From positions 55,884,457-55,948,456 of the forward strand of contig NC_083343.1 of assembly GCF_019175385.1 (NCBI RefSeq): 64,000 nucleotides of DNA. The letters run 5' to 3'. Each line of letters starts with the position of its first letter. The first letter of the stretch is position 1. This DNA comes from Lycium barbarum. Lineage: Eukaryota; Streptophyta; Magnoliopsida; Solanales; Solanaceae. The notes below the pieces were generated by a model that made no database searches, was not told the origin of the DNA, and was given only the letters and a program-made list of their open reading frames with translations. The position numbers and the translations under genes are program-made. Shown here one piece after another: positions 1 to 11,971 of the stretch.

Positions 1-80
1 ACACTTGAAAGTTGTTCTTAGGTTGCTGGGAGAAAAGAGTTGTATGCCAACTTCTCTAAGTGTGAATGTAGTCTTGTGTT
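1..80 (+). pseudogene. Element A: tail of Ty3/gypsy reverse transcriptase
   Basis: The first bases encode the end of the RT thumb region, with the FSKCE-type motif that also occurs near the end of the RT in element B. At about position 80 the reading jumps straight to sequence that precedes the integrase zinc finger. The RNase H domain, about 1 kb in the sister elements, is therefore deleted. The fragment starts outside the window and cannot be functional. The assignment rests on similarity to the B and K copies in this same window. Confidence 0.7.
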
Positions 81-99
81 GAGGCGAGATCATCATTTC

Positions 100-446
100 T
101 GGAGCAGATTAAGGCCAGACAGTTCGAGAATGCGAGTTTGAGTAAGATTCGCTATAAAGTCTTGCGTGGTGAGGCCAAGGAGGCTGTGATCGATGATGAG
201 GGTGTCTTGAGAATCAAGGGGTGCGTTTGTGTTCCCCGTGTTGATGATTTGATTAAGACAATTTTAGCTGAGGATCACAATTCAAGATATTCCATACATT
301 CTGGTGCTACCAAGATGTACCGTGACTTGAGGCGGCACTACTGGTGGGCTAGGATGAAACGTGATATGGTTGAGTTCGTTGCACAGTATTTGAATTTCCA
401 GCAAGTAAAGTATGAGCACCAGAGACCCGAGGGTAGGCTTTAAGAG
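100..446 (+). pseudogene. Element A: integrase N-terminal zinc-binding (H2C2) segment
   Basis: The open segment at 138-443 matches the linker and H2C2 zinc finger of plant Ty3/gypsy integrases, including an HYWW block and a QQVK block. The finger is damaged: the usual CxxC before QQVK reads YLNF here, so both zinc-binding cysteines are gone. The frame closes with TAA at the junction with the LTR inserted at 447, and homologous coding resumes at 5514. It is a dead pol fragment belonging with the pieces at 5509-5959 and 8409-9050. Confidence 0.8.
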
Positions 447-3400
447 TGTTGACACCTAATTTTTGACCTCTCGGGATTCATTTTAATCACTCAGAGTCCT
501 TGGATTCCAAATATAGCGAAATACCAATTTTTTTAAGCTAAATTGATTTTATATAAAAAAAATTGTTCAAGGAATATTCTACCCTTTCAATTGGTAAAAT
601 AATTCCCATAAGTGTGATAAGTATTTTATAAATTATTTTTGCATATTTTATAAAATTGTAACAATTATGTACTTCATTGTTTTAATTGGTCAAACTGACA
701 AAATGGCAGGTATTTTACTCGGTTTAAAATTCAAGGAGCTTAATTAATTAAATGAATTAATAATCCTAGCCCCTCCATTCTAAATTTTTTGCATATTCAA
801 TTTTTTGGAATTTATCATAATTGATTAAGCCTTTAATTATGATTATTCTGTAAATTGTTCACTAAGTGGCTATAATTGAAATAATCAATTGATAGTCTAA
901 ATGGTGGCCCAATATTGAGGTTACAATTGCAAAATTAAATTTTAATTGTTTATTTAATTGAAATATAACCTTGCATGAAAGGACCAAAATCATTGGTCTA
1001 ATTAATCAAGGTCATTACTGCAAAGTCACTTTAAAATGACTAATTGGACCAATGAGGCTAAAATTAAAGTAGCCTGGTCTTAAGACTAAGTCAATTAAAA
1101 GACACAGTTGCAAAATTAACCTTTGTTTGTTTAAATGAATCATGTTTGATCGTAATTAAGAGTCTTAATTAATTGGTCGTTGTATAAATTTGGGATACTT
1201 ATTAAAACAAGTGCAAAAACCTGACATATATACACATATATACGCGAAGATACATGTGATATACGTATATATCACATGTATATGTATACGTGTGTTTAAA
1301 AGGGTCAGTCTCATTTATTTTTAAATGGACCAGGCCCACTACATAACAGACTGACCCAGCCCATTTGCACGTTATAGAGGGGTAATACCCCCTTCAGTTA
1401 ATACCAAATGCACCCTCCCCCTTTCTTTTTACCTTTTCTCTCAAAAAACCCTAGCCGCCCCTATGCGATTTTCTCTCTCCTCGTCACCATGGTTGTTTAT
1501 AGCAAAGTGGCAGGTAAAGAAAACTTGCCCAGGTATGGCATGGCAAAAATGAGTAAAGCATTGAATGCTCTCGCTAGGTTTCACCTAACACTGCCCAAAC
1601 ACGGTATTATTTCTCCATTTTCATTGCATTTTACAAATTCAATGGTAAGAATTTTGAAATCTCTAATGATTTTTGTTTACATCCCATTTGAACTATGATT
1701 TTTCATTGGCTCATGACTGGTCATATGGATCAACCTTTTTAAGGTCAAATCTGACCTTCCATTTACTCTAGTCAGTGATTGTTAGCCGTTAGACGGGGTT
1801 TGAGAAGAAAATTTTCGAAAAATCCTGAAGTCCCACATTGATTGAAATTAGGGTTTCACCTCAATTTGGGGCTCATAAAAAGAAACCCTAATTCTCACTA
1901 TTACACACACCTTGACATCATAACACTGAATACCTAGGGCTTCTAGCCTCGCTGCTTAAGACCTTTAATTTTTAGTGAAGTTTAAAATTTTGTTTATTTG
2001 TTTCTTTGGTGTGGTCTGGTGAATTTGAGATTTTAGGGGATCATTTGATATTCCAAGTCCAGTTCTCGATCAAAGGCTGCACTCACAAGTGGTAATTCCC
2101 CTTTTCTCGTTAGTCTTTGCAATTTTCTATATTTTTGTAGCTTTAATTAGCAGTTATATGATGTAGCATGTTTGTTTGTGTGTGTTTAAGTAGATAGTAT
2201 TCTGTCTTCCTTCATTAAACTGTCTTGAATTCTTTTTATAGTTTGTTTGTTTGCTGCTCATAGAATGTAGCCTATTTATTTATGTATGTGTAGTTAGATG
2301 GCATTGTTAGCTACTTGTCATCTTAGGTGATTAGTATGCTATAGTTGTATGGTTTAAATCCTAAATAAGAAGCCTAGCCTATTAGTTAAAGATGTGTCAA
2401 GTTGGTTATTACATGATTCATTATTTGTGGAGTTCAACATGATGATTATTAGCTTTTATTAAGCATGCTGTTAATTGTCAGTTTGGTTAATCTATACTAG
2501 TGTATGCATATTGGTTTGATATTCATAAACATGCTTGAGTGAGGTACAATCCTATTTGAACTTGATCTAAAATGATGCATAAGCTGTATACAGCTGCCTT
2601 GTATGCCTATATTCCTAAGTTTGACAAACCTGTAGTGAGTTTATTCTATTTGGTTGACCTATTTGCCTGCTTAAACTTAATACTAAGTCTAATAGGTTAT
2701 TCTGAGTTCTTCTAGTGCTTATGAACTAACTATGACTATCTGAGCAAGTATAAATGGTTTAAAAATGACTAATATGATCCTTCAGATTGAGTTAAGTTTA
2801 CTAAACATGTCTGATAAATTAATATAGGCTTAAATACTGATGGTATGGCACTAGAAACTACTTTGAACGGGGTAAGAGATTCAATGAGGTCAAGATGTGT
2901 TTGACAGGAACTAAGTATGCTAGTTGAAGTTCAATGAGTGTATGTCATTATATTAATCTGATTTGTGTGCAACATGTCTATTGTTTCTTTCCATGTTCAG
3001 TGTTTGAAGGAATCAGTTATGTGGCTAGCTTTAGTCTTAATCCTACCACTTAGTCTAAATCCATGTTATCTAATGTATTATGGGCCTGCTGAAAAAAGGA
3101 AAATGATTGTAACACTATGTTTTGTCTTAATTGGCATATTGTGTGATTAATACTTCACTTAGTATACAGAATGTTATTAAGTGACCTGAATTTGATCCTC
3201 CTTGACTAAAATGAAGCATGTATACTGATATATCCCTAGAATGTTGAAAGCAACACTAGAAAAGCATGTAGTTTTAGTGTTGTGGGGAAAAGATATATGG
3301 TCCTGTTAATCTATCTTATAGCATCATGTTCAAGGTGGCATCCTTTGTTTGGCCTATTTGATTATCCAAATTCATTTTCATATCATCCTGCCTATTGACA

Positions 3401-5508
3401 TTCCTATGCAACTGCTTAGCGTGAGTAAGCAAGCTTAGGAGAATCACTTGTATGGGCAGAGGAAGCCTAAGCTTGCCGAAATGTATGTCTGCTTCCCGTT
3501 TGTTTCCTTAGTTCTCTTCTCTACATCCCTTGTGCTTTTGGATCTTTGATCATTTGATTAAGTTGGTTTGTCTGTACCCTATCTATGCCTAAACATAGTA
3601 TAGCACATGTATGTATATGTCTGCTGATATACCTATTAGTCAAATACACTAATGAGGAGGTCCAATTAGCCAAAAGGGATCAAGCTTAAGCCTCTCTCAG
3701 TGTCTGCCATGCTTGGGGTTCATGAAGGATCTTGTGCGGCATTGGGAACAAGGAGGTAAAAGATTTCTTTTTTTAGCCACTTGGGAATCTTCAAAGGTGT
3801 ATATACTCCGGTATATGAAAAAATTGCACATATATATGCCTATGTCTTCCTTTAACCTATAAGGAAATACTTGAATCTGTTGGACTAAGTTTTATCTGAA
3901 GAATAGTTTTGATTGACCAATTTATTTTTTATTATGTATGTTCCTTGTCTGCCTAATATGTATATATGGTATTAATTTTTATCTTCTCTATGTGGGAAAC
4001 TCCCTTGCATTTCTGGTCCATTGCATCTCCCCTTTTTTCTGATCGAGTCCAGTTCATGATTTGAAAGGGAAGCAAATATTATTTTGAAGGTCCAACCATG
4101 GGTGAAAATGGTGAAGGCCCAACTATGGGTGAAAATAGTGTTAATGGGTTCGGGTAGCCCATTAACTAGATATCTTTACTTTGCTTGTTTGATTATTTGA
4201 TTGTATGGGTTGTAAAAGTCAAACCTCTACTATTAGTGAAACCCTATGGTTGTAGAACCTAGGATATCATCTAGTGATTCAGGTGTTTAATCTAAACAGG
4301 TATAAAATTCTTTCAAACAATCTTAATAATGGTAGACTGACACAAAATGCGTTCTTTCATAGATTAAACAAACAATTTCTCTCGGTCAAAAGACTATAAA
4401 TATTTGCAAAGTAATTTTTGGAATTAAAGCATGTGTTAGCTTGTATAAATCTTTGAAAAACAGGGCTACGCAGAAAAAATGAGATTGACATGATTTTGGC
4501 TACGATTTTAAGGCTTGAAAAAACCGAATCGTTTTCAAATCTATAAAACTGGGCTTGATTTTTACTTGACCAAAATGACCTCTTTTATAGAAAAATTTGG
4601 GCTGAGATACAGTCAAATTATATCACATTTGGGCCTGGAAGCCCACGAAAATGGACCAAAGTGAGACGTTTGGGTTTAGGGATTCAAAGAAATATGGACA
4701 CATTTTTTGATGGATGGTTTAACTTTGGATTGAAATTTGACCCAATATGAAGGCTGGAAATATAGTTGGGCCGGATGAGACTTGTTTGGGCCAGTTTGAG
4801 GTTCGATGGACTTTGGACTTGGAATATTAGATTGACTAATGAGCTTCACTTTAAAATTAGGACTTAATAATAAAACCTGTGCTTTAATATATATATATAT
4901 ATATATATATTAAAGCACAGTTTTATTATTAAGTCCTAATATATATATGTATCAAAGCGGGAATATATCCCATATTTTCTATATACGGTATAATAAAAAC
5001 CCGTAAGCACTAAACCCGTTTCGTTAGGACTAGGATAGTAGTGATCTGCTCGGGAGCGATCCTCGGTGTGTCCTAGTCTGAAAACGAAGCGAGTTGAACA
5101 CTTGCGTTGATTTTCCAACCAAAATCCCCCTTATCTATGAGGGGACTTTTTGCCGAAATTTTCTAAAGTATATGATGAGATGAACATAAAGATGCTATCT
5201 TTTTGCGGAAAATCGAACACATAAGTAAATAAATAAACCTCACAGTGAAGTTCATAGGTCAACCGTATTCTACGGATCGTTAATAGCAAGGTGCTTAAAA
5301 CCTTCCCTGGGGGATCACTAGAACCATTACCTCGAACATTGGTCCAAAAGATTTTTCTCGGTCTCAAAAACTCTTTAAACCCGATTTTCCTAATTTTCCT
5401 TCTGAATAAATTAGGTGGTGGCTCTAAAAAACTAAATATCCAATTTAGAGCACCAACAACCTCGGATTACTTTTATGCCTTAAACCCGCGTAAAAGCGAA
5501 CCGTAACA
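447..5508. mobile_element. Solo LTR, about 5.06 kb, Ogre/Tat-like, inside element A integrase
   Basis: The block begins TGTTGACACC and ends CCGTAACA, so it has TG...CA ends. It is flanked by a near-identical 5-base target duplication (AAGAG at 442-446, CAGAG at 5509-5513). Integrase coding breaks off at its left edge and resumes at its right edge. I see no gag or pol coding inside and no internal copy of its ends, which fits a single recombined LTR. LTRs of about 5 kb are typical of the Ogre/Tat lineage; lineage is inferred from length and the TGTTGACACC start only. Short open frames inside look random. Confidence 0.72.
4856..4940. repeat. 85-bp hairpin around an AT microsatellite
   Basis: Two arms of about 30 bases (4856-4886 and 4911-4940) are reverse complements except for one extra C in the left arm. 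They enclose a run of alternating T and A. The result is a long near-perfect stem-loop or cruciform inside the solo LTR. Confidence 0.85.
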
Positions 5509-5959
5509 CAGAGGATGCCTACTCTAGAGTGGAAGTGGGAGAGGATAGCAATGGATTGTATGGTTGGTCTTCCAAAGGCCTTAGGTGAGTTTGATTCAAT
5601 TTGGGTCATTGTTGATAGATTGACTAAGTCTGCCCATTTCATACCGGTTCAGATTACCCGAACTGCTCAGAAGTTGGCCCAGATTTATATTCGTGAGATT
5701 GTTCGTCTGCATGAGGTTCCTATTTCCATCATATTGGAAAGAGGCACGACGTTCACATCCTGATTTTGGAGGACCTTGCATTCCAAATTGGTACTAGATT
5801 GGACCTTAGTACAACTTTCCACCCTCAGACAGATGGCCAGTCTGAATGAACTATTCTAGTACTAGAGGATATGCTCGGAGCTTGTGTAATTGACTTCGGT
5901 GTTCATCGGGATCAGTTCTTACCATTGGCAGAGTTTGCGTATAACAATAGTTACCACTC
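5509..5959 (+). pseudogene. Element A: integrase catalytic core, broken
   Basis: Coding for the DDE integrase core resumes after the solo LTR (WKWERIAMD, then DSIWVIVDRLTKSAHF). The second catalytic Asp, in the SDRG motif of K and B, is Glu here (LERG). A stop at 5761-5763 replaces a codon after FTS. One G is lost near 5793, shifting the frame. A further TGA (near 5848) follows the QSE motif where K has Arg. The fragment ends in the AYNNSYHS motif, where another LTR has inserted at 5960. It cannot be active. Confidence 0.85.
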
Positions 5960-8408
5960 TGTCACAACCCAACAAGAGGGCCATGACAGGTACCCAGTAC
6001 TAGCTACTGAGCACCCCTTATTATACTATCTATCGCTCGACCTGTGCAATTATAATTCCCAACATACTTGCGGTGAAGTGCTCACTAAATATCTTCACAA
6101 AACATGCATATGTGCATAAGCTCTCGAGGTGTCAAAAGTGATATACAAAAATATACATTGAGGTGATCATGAGACATCTATTAGCCACATATATGTATTT
6201 ACGAGCCTCTATCTGGAATACTGAACATTAGGACGAGACAGGACCCCGCCGTGCCCCAAAATATGTACACAAAAGAATGTACCAATGTGCGGCAACTCCG
6301 AAGTAGTGGAGTGCTTCTGCAAAACTGCTGACAAGGCTCCTAGGGATCTGTACCGTCTTCCGTCTACCTGTGGACATGAACACAGTGTCCGCGAGAAGGG
6401 ACGTCAGTACGAGTAATGTACCGAGTATGTAAGGCATGAACGATAATATAATAAGGGATACAAGTATGAATAATAACAAAATGGAAATATAGGGCATATC
6501 GTAAGATAAAAGAGTAACCTGTACATATGAGTGCCTCTTAGGGCGGATTCCATGCATGCTAGCTTTCTTTGAAAAACATTTATTGTTCATATATACAAAA
6601 AAATATGCCGAGGCGTCGGCTCCGATCCATATAGCCACATGTGTCCCGCGTCCGGGATGATAAGATACACTAACTGATCAGGTGACAATGCGTCTATAGC
6701 GCAACATGTGTCCCTTTTTTCCCATATTCCCCATATACATATACATATATCATATAAGCAGCATGAAGGAGAGTCCAAGAAAAGCTATAACTCCATTGGA
6801 GTGACGAAAGGTCGGTAACCTCCGATTATATTATGGAATAATCATCATCGCTTTATCTCACCTTGAAGGAAATATTATTTTAAGGTGAGACTATCAATGA
6901 AGAATAACATCAAGAGAAAACATAGAATAAGGTGATAAATCTCATAAGGCGTCAATTCATATACTTTGAAGTCTTTGGAAAACAGTGTCATTATCAAGGA
7001 ATAAAATTGAAGATCAAGAAATAACTTAATATTCTCGTATTCATATTAAATCCACAACTTGAGACTTTCAAACATGAAACCATTCTCATCATAATCATCA
7101 TAGACATATCCTCATCTTTGACATCATCGTTGTCATTACAAAAACGTGTCCGTCGTTATAGTCATAAAAGCTTACAAAATCATAAACCTTTGTTTTGGAA
7201 AAATACAGACTTTTTGGAAAACATTTACGGGTTATCAAGAAGGAAATCATGCCTTGGAATCATAGACTTTTAACTTTTGAAAACAAGGAAGATATGGAAA
7301 CATTTAGGAAGTCAAAACATAGGAATCATGCCTTTGAAAGAAAGGGACGAGCCTTAACATACCTGTTCAACCTCCTAGTAGCTAAGCTTATGTGTCCGAG
7401 CTCGCAAGTCTACATTTAAGAGGATTTATACTAACGTTAGCCTCTTCATCGCACACTTGTATCAAGTTTCAAATTATACTATTCTATATTCTGCCGAAAA
7501 TCGGGCAACACCTCCCCTGTTTATATGCCTAGACCGAAATCACAATCCAACAACCAACAATAACAACAACAATACCACATCAATAACATCATTTCCAACA
7601 CCAATATGTACTATAAATCAGCCCACACGCTGTTTTCCAACTTCCATAACTAACAAACTTACTACACGATTGTTTAGCGACTTTATCTCCGTAAATAAAC
7701 CAAAATTAACATTAATAATAGGATATTCATACCTTATTCCTGTTAAAACAGAGATATCTTCAATATCTTCCTTGAATTCACCGCAAAACCATTCTAGAAT
7801 AACATCCATGCGTTTATCCGAGCTTCGATTAATACTCCTCGCTTGAAAATTGCTCGCTTTGTGATCCCTCCTTCTCTCTCTCTTTCAATTTTCTGGAAAT
7901 TTCTGGGAAAATCTGGTGAAAAAAAGGGGTTTTTACCCTTTTAATAAGGGTCAAATTCGGGTCGGGGTCACTATAGAAGTACTGTAGCAAGTCGGTACTG
8001 TAGCACGGGTTTCTACTCTGTCAGCTGAACTTGTAACGTCCCTAATTTTCTACTCCAATGTCCTATTGACGAGCGGTTTGTTGCGTTGGAAACTAGACTC
8101 GACGAAATTCATTTTAGGATTTTGTTTCACCTTAAAATACTTCATATGCTAAGAGATATGCGTCCCCCAAGTTTGACCAAAACTTTTACACAAAACATTA
8201 CCCATCCTTTCTCCGAAGTCGTACTACTTCATTTCATCCACTCATTTCCTTATAAAACCTTTCGGTATATCTTATATACATCCTTCACTTGTTAAATATA
8301 CCTAATAATGCTTGCTCCTTATATTCCAAAGTGGTTTTACTTAACCCTAACTCAGCGTACTTATGTTTCAAATTTGATAAGTGCTCTTCGAAGATACGGG
8401 GTGTAACA
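5960..8408 (-). mobile_element. Solo LTR, 2.45 kb, minus orientation, inside element A integrase
   Basis: The block runs from TGTCACAACCC to GGTGTAACA. On the minus strand that reads TGTTACACC ... TGTGACA, the same terminal pattern as the K, E and L LTRs. It is flanked by CACTC (5955-5959) and CACTT (8409-8413), a target duplication with one mismatch, and splits the YHS/STDM region of integrase. A CTGTAGCA-type short repeat lies at about 7970-8010. LTR fragment J (22943-25066) is a relative in the same orientation. Open frames such as 6228-6638 show no recognisable domain. Confidence 0.8.
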
Positions 8409-9050
8409 CACTTGAGCACTGACATGGTCCCGTTTGAGGCTCTTTATGGGAGGAGATGTAGGTCTCCTATTGGGTGGTTTGATGCATTTGAGGTAAGGCC
8501 ATGGAGGACATATCTTTTGAGGGAGTCAATAGATAAGGTCAAGGTGATTCCAGAAAAACTCTTAGTGGCTCAGAGTAGACAAGAAGAGTATGCAGATTGG
8601 AAGATCTGAGATCTTGAGGTCATGGTAGGAGAACAAGTCTTGTTAAAGGTCTCACCTATGAAGGGTGTGATGAGGTTTGGAAATATGGGTAAAATCAATC
8701 CCAGATTTATTGGTCCGTTTAAGATTCTTAATCATGTGGGGGATGTAGCCTATGAGTTGGCTTTGCCTCTAGGATTGTCAGGTGTGCATACAGTGTTTTA
8801 TGTCTCTATGTTGAAGAGATACCATGGTGATGGTTCATTTATCATTTACTGGGATTTTGTCTTGTTCGATGAGAATTTTTCATATAAGGAAGAGCCTATT
8901 GTAATTCTAGATAGAGAGGTTCGTAAGCTGAGGTCGAAAGAAATTGCGTCAGTGAAGTTTCAGTGGAAAAATCATCCTATTGAAGAAGCCACTTAGGAGA
9001 CTGGGTCCGATTTGCGCAATAACTATCCCCAGCTTGTCACATAGTTAGGT
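8409..9050 (+). pseudogene. Element A: integrase C-terminus and chromodomain, broken
   Basis: Two adjacent open stretches (8289-8609, real only from about 8414, and 8622-8996) encode the [15 protein letters not shown] motif, the GPF/Y-like segment (FIGPFKILNHVG), VFYVSMLKRY, and a type II chromodomain beginning ILDREVRKLRSKE. The reading is broken by TGA near 8607. A TAG at 8994 falls where other copies have Trp in the EEATWE motif, one G-to-A change away. The chromodomain places element A in the Tekay/Del branch of chromoviruses. The 3' LTR starts 65 bases further on. Confidence 0.85.
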
Positions 9051-9299
9051 ACATTTTCCCTTGTTTCTCTTCCTTGTCCGTTCCGGGATGAATGGGTGTT
9101 TAATTGGTATCTAATGTAACGACCCACTAGATCGTTATGTGGGTGACTTAATAAACTAGACGTCCGTTGTGAATTTCGAGGCCGCGGGTGAGTCCGTAGC
9201 GTGTTTTTAAGTATATGTGCATGTTTGGTTTGCGTCTGTAGGGCCTCGGATTGGTATTGGGATTTTTGGGTGAAAACCTGGTGGAAAAACTCGAGCTAC

Positions 9300-9475
9300 T
9301 GGTCAAAATGGACCGCTACAGCGGTTATGGGACTTCTGTTGCGAGTCCACTGTAGTTGGTAGAGGGTCGCCGCCGCGGGAGCGGTAAAGGTTAATGAGGT
9401 CCGCCATAGCGGGAAATTTCTCGCCATAGCGGGATCACTGCAGTGAGAAGTCGACCACTGCAGTGGTCGACGAGA
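9300..9475 (+). repeat. Short palindromic repeats in element A U3
   Basis: This stretch repeats self-complementary words: CCGCTACAGCGG, several CCGCCATAGCGGG-type units, and CACTGCAGTG twice. It lies in U3 upstream of the region expected to hold the transcription start. Similar arrays of other words occupy the equivalent place in the K, F, E and A3 LTRs. Confidence 0.7.
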
Positions 9476-9856
9476 GGCTGAATCAGCGTTTTGTATTCTT
9501 ATTTCTGAACTCATTCCCCACATAACTTCAAAACAGTTTCCAAGAACACTATTGGCGATTTTCTAAGGTCAGGGATAAAATACTCTTGAAAGGTAAGTCT
9601 CAACAATTTACTTTTTTCATTCCATCATCATATTAAGTTTCGTGATTAGTTAAAGGTTCACTAAAGGTGAATGAAACAACTAAAGCCCTAGAACTTAAGA
9701 AACCGTTGAATAGTGAATGGGTTAATGATTTTATTGTTGTTCATTCATCTAAGGTTATAGATTATCATTTCCTAGGGTGGGAATTCAAGTTCTGATAGAT
9801 GAGAATGATGTATTGAGACTTAAGGTTTCATAAAGATGGTAACTTTGGCATAGAAA

Positions 9857-11971
9857 TGTCACGACCCGACTAGGGGGCCGCGACGAGCACCCGGTGCTAC
9901 CCCACCAGGGCACCCCTTATCGTACATGACATAACATCTAAGCGAACTGTAAATCAAATCAAGCATTGTGGTCATTAATCATGTTAGTCCCATTGGACGA
10001 CCATCATCATTTAACATATCATTGGCATCTATGCCACGTCAAATGTACAAGGCCGACGAGGCCAACAAAAGATATACAAAACATAGGCCGACATGGCCAA
10101 ACATCTCTACCCACATACACATGACTACGAGCCTCTAAGAGTATGACATATCATATGAGCGGGACAGGACCCCGCTATGCCCATAATTATATACACAAAA
10201 GAATGAGTACCCAAAAGCTCTGGCTTCGAAGAAATGGAGCTCTGCTATGCAATCTCTGAATAAGCAGCTATGGATCAAGTCTGTCTCCCGGTGCACCTGC
10301 GGGCATGACGCAGCGTCCACAAACAAAAGGACGTCAGTACGAAGAATGTACTGAGTATGTAAAGCGTTATCAACATCGATATAGAGGCATAATAAGCAAC
10401 ATATGAAATAGCATAAAAAGGGAGACATTATTATCGTCATCATGGTACATACTTGCTTTTCCATAGGGACTTCTCATTTCTAATACGTATCATGTGTACA
10501 TAGTCTTATCACATTCATATTCATATTGTATACATAGTCATATCATATACATAGTATTTACATATCATACCCGACCTCGTAGGATCGGTGTTTCATACAT
10601 ACTTGGCCAACCAAGGCTCAAGATCATACATACCTGGCCCTACCAAGGCATCAGGGTCATCCGTACCATCTGCAGAGGTGTGCGCGCGTTTCGTAATCGT
10701 ATACATACTTTATACATAGTCATATACATATATTCTTACCCGGCATCATAAGCTCGGGGTCTTATCATAGCCCTTCATAGGCACACATATACATATATAA
10801 TAGCTCGTAAGCATCTCTAATCTCATTTTACTCTCATCATCATTACTATCCTCATCATTATCGTTACATCTATATTATAGACTTACTCGTCATACGAGGA
10901 ACATAGTATAACCATAGTACATATCAAGGGTCGTGAGCTTATGAGCTCGGAATGGCGACCATGTGATGACAACATACTCGTATAGAGGGATTAGGAATTT
11001 GGCCAAGAACCATGCCTTAGGAAAGAAGGGTTAGCTTCACATACCTCTTCGACGAACTATTCTACACTTGCGCGTACTCCTTCGATGCTCAAGTTTCTAC
11101 CTTCATTTAATATTATAACAATAGCCATTAGTCATTCACATTATCCACATTCTTCATTTTACCCTCCATTGACCATTTTAGCATATACTTCTACCATCCA
11201 AGTATTTCAACTCCCCAATATGTTAACCAACATATAAATATCATGAATCTTACCTTAGATGATGTAGGAACAAACTTTGGTTGATAATACTTCACTTTGA
11301 GCAAAACCCTAGTTTTTCTCCATTTGCATTTCTTGACTTGAATGGTATTTAATGGCTTGCTTACACTTGATTCACTTATTTATGTTGTTGGAGACTTATA
11401 ATCCTTGAACACTTCTGAAATAAATGTAGAGAGATGATTCTAGAGAGAGGTGGTGTAATGTATAAATGAAATAAATCAAGTCTTGGTCCTCATATTTAAT
11501 GAATTGAAAATCTGTGCTGAGGTGAACAGTGGTCGTCCATGGAGGTTTACGGTCCGTACTGCAGTTTACAGACCGTCCCTCATGGTCGTCTTTAACCTTA
11601 AGCAGAACCAGAAACTTTGGCTGCATGCATGGGGATTTACGACCATGGTTTACGGGCCGTAAATCACTTTATGGTCCGTCCTCCTGGTCGTATTTTACCA
11701 TTTCTCAATTGGGCAGAAATTTGAAACATTGCATGCCAATTTACGACTGCCAGTTTATGGACCGTGTTCCATTTTACGGTCCGTATTTTGCACTTTACGA
11801 CCACTGGGCAGTTTTGCCAACTTTCAACTTTTCACATTTCTCGACTTTTCATTCTAATCATTCTCGTCCATTTACGCACATTGCTCATGAAACATTATAC
11901 ACTCGCACTCCTCGCACACATCACTAGTTCGTTCACTTGCGTTTCAACGGGAAATTTTTCGAGGTGTAATA
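9857..11971 (-). mobile_element. Solo LTR A3, 2.1 kb, minus orientation, K-like family
   Basis: The block starts TGTCACGACCCG and ends GAGGTGTAATA. Read on the minus strand it opens TATTACACCTCG and a GAAATTTC-like stretch, matching the K LTR start, with the terminal TG mutated to TA. Flanks are AGAAA (9852-9856) and AAAAA (11972-11976), a weak target duplication. Element A LTR sequence continues on both sides. Confidence 0.68.
11540..11815 (-). repeat. TTTACGGTCCGTAAA-type palindromic array in A3 U3
   Basis: Variants of TTTACGGTCCGT, TTTACGGGCCGTAAA and TTTACGACC recur about ten times. The array sits upstream (minus sense) of a TATAAAT-like motif near 11457-11470, the same layout as the TTATACGG array in K. 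Confidence 0.7.

Noticed and set aside
1408..1698. 96-aa frame inside the 5 kb solo LTR as a small gene
   Set aside because: No domain, no clear promoter or splice context; its position in an LTR makes chance the simplest explanation.
6228..6638. 136-aa minus-strand frame
   Set aside because: Lies inside the LTR at 5960-8408. No recognisable domain; similar short frames occur by chance in related LTRs (for example 10135-10464).
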